From Phymatolithon calcareum (lineage: Eukaryota; Rhodophyta; Florideophyceae; Hapalidiales), in NCBI GenBank assembly GCA_977006965.1, contig OZ345383.1:930001-994000 (forward strand): a stretch of DNA of 64,000 nucleotides. Reading direction: 5' to 3'. The notes below the pieces were generated by a model. It made no database searches, was not told where the DNA came from, and saw nothing but the letters and a program-made list of their open reading frames with translations. This document shows, piece after piece, positions 51,996 through 62,285 of this stretch; the first letter of the stretch is position 1; each line of letters opens with the position of its first letter. The position numbers and the translations under genes are program-made.

Positions 51996-52807
51996 TCCTT
52001 GGGTTGCTTCAATTTATTGAAATTTCCTCAATACTGTATGTTTTTGATCAAATCTATCTTGGCCACTGGTAGAAAAGTTGACTCAAACACAACACACGTA
52101 CAGTGAGTATGACATGACATTGTATGAGACTAAAATTTGAAAAATTGAAGGTATGATATATTAATTGGATCATCGTAACTGTAACTGCCGACTTGAAGAG
52201 GTCACAATGACGCAAATTTGAGTTTCTCATTTTTTACACTTTTGGATCAACTTCGAGCATATAATTCGACTGTGCAAATTTATTTTTTTATTTTTTATGG
52301 ACTTCAATAAAACAGCGCTTAATTTATGACTAGAGAATTTCGCCTGGCCAATTTTCAAACTGGAACACAAAGTCTACAAATCAAAAACTTATTGGAAGAC
52401 AACTTATGATAGACACTTTCTGAAATTGTGCTGTAGCAACAAGTTTCCGCTTATGATACAGTAGTGTTGGACTGGCACGTTGAAAACCTTCAAAATTTGC
52501 AAATATATTTGAAAGTAATAAATCAGTACTTGATCATAAAAATTAAAAAATAAATCTGCTCCCAAGATCCTTCTCACTGTAAACGAAGAAATTAACTTTG
52601 CATAAAATTTGGAAAAAAATTGTTTTCTTCGAAATTTCTCATTTATACAATATGCGTCATGATAGTGACATGCATGTGGCAAGCTCGAAGCGAATTCGTT
52701 TTTCTCGAGGTATTGCATCTCGTGATTCGCGAAAGTTCCCCACCCATGTGTTGTAAAAACATAGATATTTATGAGAATCTTCTTGAACCAGAATCTTAAG
52801 GTTCAAC
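51996..52807. other. AT-rich, nothing recognised
   Basis: No gene, repeat or RNA supported. Confidence 0.5.
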
Positions 52808-53174
52808 CAAAGTCGGCACAAATGGCTTGTATGCAGGCGATTGTTTTTGAAAATTGGGTAGTTCGCCGGGAACAGAAGTGGGTTTTTGTACTCCTCTGCA
52901 TCGTGATACATCAACAAAAAAAGAAACTCTTCTTTAGACAGAATCCAGCCAAAACCTCTTGGCGCTAGGAAAGTTGCCCCAAGCGTCAGCAGATGCGTTG
53001 GTAACTTTTAAAAAAAATCTACCTTTCTTCTCTAGTTTGCCGGGAGCAGTGCTTACATTCTACTTTTTCGAAACGCATCTGTTTGATAGTTCTGAGATGC
53101 TCCTGGCGAACTCCCCAATTTTGCCCAAGTCCGGAAAAACAATCGCCTGCACACAAGCCACTTGTGCCGACTTA
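52808..53174. repeat. Inverted arms flanking a SINE
   Basis: AAGTCGGCACAAATGGCTTG and GCAGGCGATTGTTTTT with TAGTTCGCCGGGA at 52808-52872 recur inverted at about 53097-53174 (GCACAAGTGGCTTGTGTGC on the minus strand). The SINE-like copy 6 lies between. Confidence 0.78.
52878..53033 (+). mobile_element. SINE-like retroposon (copy 6)
   Basis: Family blocks GTGGGTTTTTGTA, CTGCATCGTGATACATC, GACAGAATCCAGCC, GCGTCAGCAGATGCGTTGGT and AAAAATCTACCTTTCTTC. An imperfect direct repeat AGTTCGCCGGGAACAG / AGTTTGCCGGGAGCAG flanks it (52858, 53034) and could be a diverged target duplication. Confidence 0.8.
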
Positions 53175-55113
53175 TAGGTCCACTGTGATCCAAAGACATG
53201 AGAACCCTGGGCGTACTCAAATTTCTGAAAACTGAAAAATTGCTGCAGAACAAAATCAGGCGCTCACCCCCTGTGAGAGCGATCTTCTCCCAATATAAGC
53301 AGAGAATTGTGCTTCCGCATTTCAGAGCCTAAATAGAATCCCTCACGTACACAAGATGCAGTCTGGATAAGTATGCAGACACTATCGCGGCCTATCATGT
53401 CATCCAGTAATTGGGTACCCAGTGGCAAGAATTCCACGAAAACAGCAGCATTCTGGACGAGGTACTCAAAAATAAGACAGGAAATGTTTGCATTGTAGCT
53501 TCCCTGGGCTTGGTGATGCAATGCTAGAGCAAGATGTGCTTGTCCTCTTCGCAACTGTTTGTCAAGCAACGCGGATTGCGATCCTCATGGCACGACGAGT
53601 CAACTAGACACCGATCTTGCGTTGTGTGATCCGCTAGCCCACGCGGGAAATGAGTCCTACGCGCATTCGGCAGTTTATTTTTTCACTTCGTTTGCAGTAC
53701 CGAAGAGAGTATGTCGCTTCTTCCGACTACTGGATTTAGATCCAAAAACCCAAACGCCTGCAGGTCCCTTAGCCACGCGGAGCCAGATCCATTCCATTCT
53801 TTTTGACACCCACTGCCTCGCCGTGCCAAAAAGCATGGGGGAGGGGGGGAATTGCATGTTTTTATTTTAGAAGCCCTCAACGCCGGTGCACGCCAACTCC
53901 AGAGCACCTTCGCATTGCGCTGTAGCCTTTCCGGGGAAAACTACAACGAACTGCCTCTATCATCACAGCATCATTTCCTCTTTCATCTCGATTTCTAGCA
54001 TCATTCATTTGTCTATCGCATGTTTTACTTCCTCTTCTGCTCTGATATCCACCTGTGGTTGCATTAGGTAGCGTTGAAGGGTTCCAGAAGAATCGCCGCT
54101 AGTTCGTCGTAGTTGTACACATACGACGAGGTCCAACAAGTATCGCAGGAGCTTCTCTGCGATAGATCGGGAATATGATGCGCCTTTGGCAAAGGGAATG
54201 TCGCGAAGCACAATGGCTCTTCTGTGAGACAGGGCGGCTATTGTGACTCGTCGTCAATTTACTTGACGGAAAGGTGCCCGGGTGCTGATATTTACAAAAA
54301 GGTACCTGCTCCTGTACCGGCAAAATTAGCCGAGGTCATCCTTCTCTTTGGAAAACGTTGTTGGCGCACACCGGAGGACACGTTGGTTGAACAATAGTGC
54401 GTTCTTAGGCCATTTAGAGCACATGGGTAGAGGTCGTAGTGCTTAACTCGAATGGTCAACTCCAAAACGACCGGAATCGAAAATGTCCGTTGCTGACCTA
54501 TCTGGGGCAGTCTGGTAAGTTGGATGAACAAAGGTGCGCTTTTGGGCCATGTTGAGCTCTTTGGCAGTTCTTAACTTGTATAGTCAACTGCGAATGGTTG
54601 ACAACTGGTTGACGTGGTCTGCAGTGTGCGCGACCGTAAGTTTCCAGAAGGCTGATGTCCGGGATCTTTTTTCACAGGCTATGCACTTTAAACTTCGCAA
54701 GAACAGGGGGCTTACGCAGCTCACCATCCTACAATGCAATATGTATGAATTGGAGCGACGCCTATCGGATAAGCGGGACATCTTGCTTGCGAGAAGCAGG
54801 CGCAGCAGAATTATGAAGGGTTCTTGGCAAGACGTGTGAAATGTGCTCGTTACCGTAGGGGCTATCGTTACTAACAAGATTTCTCTCCTTCTACCTCTGA
54901 AGTAGAAAGAAAGCAATCGATACCACGATATCTCGACCACATAAAATGGAGACGCGGGACCCCGGTACAACAGCAGTTATGTGTACTCGACGTCTAAGGG
55001 GCATCTAAGATGTTCCCGAGTTGGATATCATTTTGGGTAATCGTGAAACTGCTTTCCGCGAGACTTCGGAAACACCACTACACGGCGACACCCGTGTGCC
55101 CTTGGCGGAACGT
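53175..55113. other. Gene-poor stretch
   Basis: About 1.9 kb with only short, overlapping frames (53559-53870, 54534-54839 and others) and no recognisable product. Confidence 0.5.
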
Positions 55114-55119
55114 ATTGCA

Positions 55120-55229
55120 ATTCTTGCTCGTGACAGGACTCGAACCGGCGACCTCACGTTCTTTGCTGTATCATACCGAAATATGCGCACAGGTGGTCGG
55201 CGGCAGTTTTACCACTATACCACAGTTGG
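55120..55229 (-). tRNA. tRNA-like sequence, 5' acceptor missing
   Basis: On the minus strand an A-box-like D arm (TGGTATAGTGGTAAAACTG, about 55204-55222) and a B-box T arm (GCCGGTTCGAGTCCTGT, about 55130-55146) are in correct order. They are followed by CACGAGC as a 3' acceptor strand. Total length is about 105 nt, so an intron of about 30 nt would be needed. The matching 5' acceptor GCTCGTG is absent: upstream sequence is CCAAC, and the LINE reverse transcriptase begins two bases further. I could not assign an anticodon. Either a truncated tRNA gene or a tRNA-derived pseudogene. Confidence 0.4.
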
Positions 55230-55231
55230 TA

Positions 55232-56345
55232 TGGACACATTCGCCGAAGCCGTCTGCAAGGTCGATGGAAAAGTTTGCAAAAACCCAGCGCAACTGTTCG
55301 CTGATGATCTTAAGCTTTTAGCGAAGACCGCACAAGGTATGCAGAAACTTCTGTATTTGGCGATTATCTGGACAAGTGAAAATGGCATGACAGGGAACAC
55401 AATAACAGGGAAAACGACTTTCTTAAGTACATCGGGCTTCAGAGGTACACTTTTTACTTGGCGGAACGCGAGCTACAGCAAGCGTGGATGGTCGCGTATA
55501 TTGGGGTAAGTATGAATGACAATGGGGTCACAAATGATAAGGGTATAGCAAGAGTTCGAAATGTTGCAGGATGCAGACACAATCCTCGGGAGCTTGGAGG
55601 TAATGTTCGAGTATTCAAACCGGAGATATGTACTAGGATATTTAAGTCACTAATAGTTACGAAATGGTATTATGCGCTGTACGTGACTCCGATGACAAAT
55701 CGATTGCTCTTGGCAATCGAATCCGCAGAGGGCTTGTCCTATAAGATTTTTCGGAAAATATGCCGTGCACCACCGGGACTGAATGAGAGTTCTGCGACAA
55801 CTAGAAGAAACAAAGATAAGGAGACGGCATCAAGCTGAAAGGATTGCATTAAGCCTTGTACGATATAAAAAGCCCTTTGAAGAAACCAAAAAGTATTCTA
55901 GACGAGATGAAGACATAAGGGGACAACGGCGGATAGTGAACATCTCAAACAATATAAAGACTTGCGACAAGCCCTTCAAAAAGTGGAGGAGTTATCTGTC
56001 ACGAAGAAGAGGAGATGAGAATAATCAAGGGATGGGAAAAGGAAGAAGGCAGATCAAGGAAGATTCCTATTACAGAAAGGTTACCAGGGATCCTCTATAT
56101 AAGAGATACAAGGACACGATTAAGATGCCTATGGTTGATATTTTAACCGGGCATCCTTTTAGAGAAAAGCAGTGCTGGATGCTTTCTTCGGGCTTATCGC
56201 GGTGATCGAACTAGCTGCGTTACAACGTACTGTAGCCTCGTCTAAGACGAGAACTGAAATTAATTTTCACTGCAAGAGACTCAAAAGAGCGCTTGTTGGT
56301 GGAGAAATATGAATCAAAGGCGTTTTGAGTAGCCAGAGGACTAGA
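55232..56345 (+). mobile_element. LINE reverse transcriptase fragment (copy E)
   Basis: Starts abruptly at MDTFAEAVCKV, the same residue run as copy A, followed by AQLFADDLKLL (catalytic). The match continues in three frames: RVRNVAGCRHNPRELGGNVR (55458-55838), RRRHQAERIALSLVRYKKPF (55783-56205), then LAALQRTVASSK and RALVGGEI. Frame shifts show it is dead. Its 5' truncation point abuts the tRNA-like sequence. Confidence 0.85.
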
Positions 56346-56720
56346 GAACATTGCAAAAGCTGCCCCGTTCCTCCAAGGTGAGGCTTTGGTCTGACCCCTT
56401 TTTCGTACGCAAAAATTACTCCTTGGTGACGTACCTGGACGAGACGTGAAAGTCGCAGCCAAACTCGCTAACGATAGGATAGCATGGAAGAAACTTAGAC
56501 CCTCGAATCGCTGCTAGCCCCATTAGGGGAAAAGGCAAAATGAATGAATGAATGGTAGCTTTCAAAAATTCATCAAATATCCCCCTCTGTGTTTGAGATG
56601 GTCAGATGCATAATTCTTCCGATCTTGGTTTAGCCTGCACGAAAAGGGTAAAAGTTTTAAGCAGCAATCCACGGGGCTGCGCGACGACGCGAATCGTGTG
56701 GCCTGAAAAACATGACAAAA
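56346..56720. other. Intergenic, nothing recognised
   Basis: 3' of the LINE remnant and of the convergent bZIP-like C gene. Confidence 0.45.
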
Positions 56721-58033
56721 TCATTTTCCGTTTCGACATGCTGTTGCTTCATTTTGCCGAGCGAGGCGGGCAATTCGCATTCGCTCACTTCTCTTTACAT
56801 TACTCCGGAAGGCCGCTTCCCGCTTTCGAATTTTCCTTCGTTCCAGCTTTACAAGACGCTCTTTCTCCATTGCATTCACGAGTGCCACACTCGCACTAAA
56901 CTCTGATGACGGCTTCGAAGCAGCAGGAGCTATTCGCACGGTGCCTTTGTTGAAATCCTTGCTGGGCGAAGGGAAATGCAGATAATGTAAAGGGATAGAC
57001 CGCGGACCATCGCTTGAGCAGATTTCTGAATTGGTTGGCAGAAGTTCGACAGGGTCCATTATGACATGCTGGTGACATGCGCCACGTCCATCTGAGGACT
57101 CACCACAATTCTCAAAAGTGAACGGAATGACAGCCGGGACAACTGGCTTCGCTCTACCAAGTCGGTCAATCATTCCCCATCTAATAAGTTTGTCAATACA
57201 AGAATCAGGTGCACCCATATTCCTCGATGTAGACGCGAAAATAGATACGGCATTCAGGAGGACACCGTTGCTGTATGAGCTGAGAAGACCGTTCGAATAA
57301 AAGTGGCCAAATTGAATGAAGTCCAGAACACACAAAGGCTTAGAAGAAGCAGGCGTCCGCGAAGCAGGATTCTCGAAGCACTCGACACAACCAGATTGCT
57401 GGCACCCGCAGATGGTAGAGTGCGCAACAGTCATGTTCATCATGCTCTGTTCCACGATGTCGAAATCGATGGAACCAGGGAGAAAGGCCTTTTCAAGTCT
57501 GTCGGCTTCGAACTTTAACATCATGCGCCACGAATAGGACCGTGATGCCAATGAGCAAAAGAACATTTCCACAACGCCCATTTCGTTATCAAAGGAAATA
57601 TTACAGAATACGCCTGTTCTGTCGTTGCGCACAAATGCGAGAAACGGTCGCTGCGATTGATAATTTCTGGTGGAACATCGCGGCCGGAGTAGTGCTCCAG
57701 AGAGATGCCCGCACTGATATCATCAGTTTTGAAGGAGGGTATGAGGAGAGACATGCCGAGAAGATTAGCGGATTTTGGGCTTTGACCATCGGACATGTCC
57801 AGGCAATCAAGACCAGTAATTGACCTAGATTTAGATAGTTGGGCCGGTGATGAGAGTACGCGGGCGTCGATGCTGGCGTCGTGTCGCAATAGGTAATCTT
57901 GTACCCATCCACGATGAAGATCGGTCATCACTTCATGCAACATTTCGCGTCTAGTGTTCCATCGCATACCCGGGGGAAACGGTTTTAACGGAACCCCGAA
58001 TAGAGACCCTGGGTTTAAATTCACGGTTTCCAT
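56721..58033 (-). pseudogene. bZIP-like family protein C, one frameshift
   Basis: Starts METVNLNPGSLFGVPLKPFP and matches A and D: WVQDYLLRHDASIDARVLSS, SFKTDDISAGISLEHY. Near 57640 one base is missing: DRFSHLCATT should read DRF-AFVRNDRTG, and the correct frame resumes at once (57632-56721). Downstream features are intact: CGCQQSGCVEC, GAPDSCIDKLIRWGMIDRLG, KGTVRIAPA and the basic region RKIRKREAAFRSNVKRSER, with only about 16 residues after it. A single-base lesion in an otherwise complete ORF means a very young pseudogene or a sequence error. Confidence 0.8.
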
Positions 58034-58451
58034 ATGAATGCTGACTTCTAGTTTGGTCAGCGAGCCGACGTCCAAATGTCACAATGTATCCCAGTTCAAC
58101 GCGTATTTGTTTCAGCAGCTCCTCTTTCAGGCATCGTGAAGGATGGATTCTAGGAGTTGCGTGGGATTCTTGAACAACGTGCGGGAGTCTTTCCCTAGAC
58201 CTGGCAGACCATCGAGATCCCATCAGATTAGGAAAACCACGAATTTTAATACATTTATGAAACATGCGCGTTGCCTAAGACAGCCAATCAGTGCCTGCAC
58301 GCTGACATCGCGATACCAATCTATTGGCTCAATTGGAGCTCATGAGCTCAAATAAACATAATATGTTTTATTCAAAAAACATGATAATTAAAAATATGCT
58401 TAGAGCTTCAATTGATGCACCAACAAGGAGGCTAGTCGCCGCCTGCATAGT
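58034..58451. other. Upstream of bZIP-like C
   Basis: No gene recognised; palindrome at 58452. Confidence 0.4.
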
Positions 58452-58471
58452 GTTTACTATCGATAGTAAAC
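58452..58471. repeat. 20-bp perfect palindrome
   Basis: GTTTACTATC mirrored exactly with no spacer, inside degraded LINE sequence. Confidence 0.9.
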
Positions 58472-58489
58472 GCAATGTAGAGGGATCTC

Positions 58490-58930
58490 TCTGTTTTACA
58501 AGGCATACTGGACATAGCTACTCGTTGGGCTCAAGAACGTGGAATGACATGGAACATAAAAAAAGAAAAAAGCGATATCCTGAATCAGAGAAAACATCAG
58601 GCGAGACATTTAAACTTGCGAGCAATATCCTGACTCAAGTTCCTGAAGTCACTTACCTGGGAGTTACCCTAGGCCGCACGGGAGTATCAGATACGGAAAC
58701 GTTCCACTGATGAAGAAGGCAAGGTCCGTCCTGTACGAGCTTTGTATCCTGGGCATATTCAAGTAAAGACTTAGCGTCCAAAGATGCATCCAGGTGTGCA
58801 AGGCGCTGATCCAACTACGCTGAAAATATGCAGTGTACCTAACGCGCTGGACAGAAAACGTTCAGAATCCCACAAAGGAAGCAGAACAGACGTTCTTGAA
58901 CTAAGTCCAAACACTTTTCGCTGAATTCTA
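58490..58930 (+). mobile_element. LINE reverse transcriptase fragment (copy D)
   Basis: Reads LDIATRWAQERGMTWNIKKE in one frame and VPEVTYLGVTLGRTGVSDT in another, matching LDIATTWAKENGMIWNTKPG and YLGISMNHKGVTD of copy A. Heavily frameshifted. Confidence 0.75.
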
Positions 58931-59985
58931 CGAAATCTGTCCTACATCCTGTGCGATGGAAGGAAACTGCCCTTACAGTTTTCCACGGTCGGACCTCTTT
59001 CTGAGGCAAGATCAGCTCTTTTTTTGCTCTTGGGTGACTTGCAGCATTCAAATGCTACTTCTGTGGTGGTCTACAGAGCACGAAAGCTCGCTCTACCGGT
59101 TATGCTAGTCCAAGAGGCACGCATTCGGCCAGTGTCATCTCACTTGCAAATGTCAATGTATATGTGTGTTGCCGAACAGATGACAGTGGCTTGCAAAAGA
59201 AAACTCGGTCAATGGCGAAACAATAAGGGTAAGACATGCACTGGCAGTGCACGAATGAGGGGAGATTGGCAAGAGAGACCGCGTTGGGAGGCTTCCAGCA
59301 AGTGTCAGCTCGTAATAACGAACGAACTCAACAATCGAAATAATCACATGAAGGGAGGGACTAAGAGCTCGCAAAGTTGGGTCACTGGAGCGCACGTGCG
59401 CATCGTGGTAGCTGCTAGACCTGACAGTGATAGGATAGTGAGGATATAGCCAGTAGGTTGGGGAGTCCGATAGTATAAAAGTCACAGCATGTCGCACGGA
59501 GCAAATGATCGCATCTCAAGAATGCCACAATTGGCGAGAGCAAGTGCCTAATAACTTGGCAATCCGAGAGTGCAACACGTCATGGCTTTATTTGACTTGA
59601 GAATTTCGCCTCCACTTTATCACGTGCATCCCGAACGGACATTTCTGGGTAAGTAGGTGGCGGTTAGACCATGGTCAGGGGTTGTACATTTTTAATGCAT
59701 AACCCACAGCCTTGGGCTGTGGACTTCCTCAACAGGATATGCCGGAGCCCCAGTAACCCACATAATCATCCCACGTTAGACTCACAAAAATCAAGCTGCC
59801 TTTGAACGCTAAAATACTTCGGTCGTTCGTGCAACTGGGCATTGTGAGTATTTTGAGCAAAGTCGGCAAGATTCGCGAGTAACTCTGTGATCTCCTCTTT
59901 AGTGAGCAAGCATTCGCAAGCATGCCTGATTTCTAATCTTGCTTGTAGTCAAGACTACTATATTTAGCAGATGGTAAACCCTGAA
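58931..59985. other. No gene supported
   Basis: Short frames only. A small hairpin, CCACAGCC / GGCTGTGG, lies at 59704-59722. Confidence 0.5.
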
Positions 59986-61434
59986 TCATTGTCCTTCTTG
60001 ACATGCTTCTTTTTCCTTTTCCCGGGCGAGACGAGCAATGCGTCTTCGCTCACTTCTCTTGGCGCTACTCCGAAATGCTGCTTCCCGCTTTCGGATTTTC
60101 CGCCTTTCCAGCTTTGCAAACCGCGCCGTCTCTATTGCATTCTTTACTGCTACACTCACATTATGCCCTGTTGAGGGCTTCGACGGAGCAGGAGCTATCC
60201 GCACTGCACCCGTGCCGAAATCTTCGTAACGCGGAGGACCTTCCTGAGAAAGCATCTGGATGGACGGCAGCTCCCTAGGCATGTTTTCGGAACTTAGTGA
60301 TACCACTTCGGAAGGGTCAATACTGGAATCCAAGAGCCATACGCCGCAGTCATCCAACTCCTGGACCTGCTCCGGTTCATTATCACATGGTGGTAGTAGC
60401 AAAGTGCCACAGGTTTCATCAAACAAGACACCGTCATCATTTTGTGCACATGTCTTGACATTGGAGAAGGTCCCATTCTCTCCTGAGTCTTCAAAAATTT
60501 CAAAAGTGAATGGAATGACAACCGGGACTGCTGACTTCAGACGACCAAGTCGGTCAGTCATTCCCCATCTTACAAGTTTGTCAATACAAAAATCAGGTGC
60601 GCCAGGATTCGTCGACGAGTACCCAAAAAGTGGAATGGTCTTCATGAGCACACCCTCCTCGAATTCGCTCAGAACTGTCCTGGAATAGAAGTCGCCATAA
60701 TGAACAAAGTCCAGCGGAATCGATGACCGAGAAAACCCACGCGTGAGCGAGTCACAAGTTCCACGACATTCGACACAGCCCGGTTGCTGGCATGTACAGA
60801 CAGAAGGGCCAAGGGTCGAATATCCAACGTTCATTGTCATCATGCTCTGTTCCAGAATATCAAAATTGATATTGCCTGTTTTAACGGCTTTCAGAAAATC
60901 GGAAGTTTTAAATCGAATGCTCAAGTGCACATAATTTGCCATCGACGCCGATATGTAATAGAACAGCTCCACAAAACCCTTTTTTTCATCCAGATGCACA
61001 ATGCAGAGTGCGCCAGTCCTATCATTACGCACGAAATGCTGGAAGTTGCTTTTGCACGAGATGAATTCTGGCGGAGGACCGTAGCTGGATTCTTGCCCAA
61101 TGCAAACGCCGGCGCTGATGTCGTCAGTTTTGAACGCCGGGACAATCAAAATAGTGCTTCGCAAGTCCAACTCGGTTAACATCTGTGGACGATTATAGTC
61201 CAGAAGACCAACGTATGTGAATGATTTGGACTTCGTAAGCTTCGCTGGGGAGGAGAGTATACGTGCATCGTCTCCTGCGTCGTGTCGTAATAGGTAATCT
61301 TGTACCCAGTCACGGTGAAGGTCGGTCATGACTTCGTGGAGCATTTCACGTCTTGTATTCCATCGCATGCCTGGGGGAAAAGGAACTACAGGAATTCCGA
61401 AGAGAGATCCTGGGTTGAAGTCCATAGCTTCCAT
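59986..61434 (-). CDS. bZIP-like family protein D
   Basis: 482 residues, intact; the start MEAMDFNPGSLFGIPVVPFP fixes the start in A and C. Family blocks: PPGMRWNTRREMLHEVMTDL, WVQDYLLRHDAGDDARILSS, AFKTDDISAG, FVRNDRTGALCIV, CTCQQPGCVEC, GAPDFCIDKLVRWGMTDRLG, an acidic variable segment, GTGAVRIAPAPSKPS, and the C-terminal basic region RKIRKREAAFRSSAKRSERR, with 18 residues after it and no zipper heptads. Probably a nuclear DNA-binding or regulatory protein; function unknown. Adjacent to C in the same orientation with a LINE remnant near both. Confidence 0.82.
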   Translation of the reverse strand: MEAMDFNPGSLFGIPVVPFPPGMRWNTRREMLHEVMTDLHRDWVQDYLLRHDAGDDARILSSPAKLTKSKSFTYVGLLDYNRPQMLTELDLRSTILIVPAFKTDDISAGVCIGQESSYGPPPEFISCKSNFQHFVRNDRTGALCIVHLDEKKGFVELFYYISASMANYVHLSIRFKTSDFLKAVKTGNINFDILEQSMMTMNVGYSTLGPSVCTCQQPGCVECRGTCDSLTRGFSRSSIPLDFVHYGDFYSRTVLSEFEEGVLMKTIPLFGYSSTNPGAPDFCIDKLVRWGMTDRLGRLKSAVPVVIPFTFEIFEDSGENGTFSNVKTCAQNDDGVLFDETCGTLLLPPCDNEPEQVQELDDCGVWLLDSSIDPSEVVSLSSENMPRELPSIQMLSQEGPPRYEDFGTGAVRIAPAPSKPSTGHNVSVAVKNAIETARFAKLERRKIRKREAAFRSSAKRSERRRIARLAREKEKEACQEGQ

Positions 61435-62011
61435 TACGAACGCAGCAAATAGTTGTCCTTGGTTGCGATAAGCGTCGAGACGCCTCCCAATAACGCCCGG
61501 AGTTGCTCACTATAGCTCTTCTTTGCGCCATCTAGCCATCGATGAAGATCTTTAAGTGCCGGCAGAAAATGAAGACTGCAAAACAGTAGATGGCTCGCAG
61601 TGTTGATGATGTCGCTTGAGGTACGGTACACGTAGTCGACGACGTGCACGTGTACCTACGATCGTGCATGCCAACGTATTTATAATACATTTCAAGATCA
61701 AATAGCCAATCAGTGCTTGGGGGTTGACCTCACGGCTCCAGACTATTGGGTTAAGGCAATGTATGACAAAACTCCAGTGCACGTTATGGAATGGGTCTTC
61801 ATCATCAAGACATGTAGACATGAAGACTCATGAATATAGAATGAATATAGACTGGTTGCGTTGCTTGCAGCGCAACCAGAGCGCGACTGATGGCGCCCTC
61901 CGAGCGCACCGCTACAATGCATGTTCTCATGAGTGCATGATCAATTTCATTGATGATCCATCCCACGTCTTGAACTAAATTTTTATTACGGCACAGCAGT
62001 TTGAAACAACT
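61435..62011. other. Between bZIP-like D and the gypsy LTR
   Basis: No gene supported. A small stem TGGTTGCG / CGCAACCA lies at about 61854-61879. Confidence 0.5.
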
Positions 62012-62260
62012 TGTAATCACTGGTGGTGAAAAGATGAAGGATGGTTTATCTTGAAAATGGGTGATCTCTCTCAAATGAGATGGTGAGATGGTCTCTACTA
62101 AAACTACGAAGGGGGAACTGCTTAAATAGGCATCCCATTGCCTTCCAGCCATGGGATTTGCTGGAAGCCTATTGCGTGCTTCCTGCTCGCAGAACTAAGT
62201 CGGAATTTAGGTCGCCTATTCCTGCAGCTTCTGGCGCCACTGCATTATTGCGTGTCTACA
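62012..62260 (-). mobile_element. 3' LTR of the Ty3/gypsy element
   Basis: 249 bp, on the minus strand TGTAGACACGCAATAATGCAG to CACCAGTGATTACA, bounded by TG..CA. Contains a TATA-like CCTATTTAAGC. It lies 25 bp beyond the pol stop; the short GTATGGGG-containing gap is the likely polypurine region. Its relatives at 16754 and 45183 confirm both ends. Confidence 0.9.
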
Positions 62261-62285
62261 GTGCCCCATACACTCGAAGAGTGTA

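Noticed and set aside
1281-58471. Palindromes as bacterial-type terminators or CRISPR repeats
   Set aside because: Eukaryotic context, no shared repeat unit, no regular spacers and no T-runs following them.
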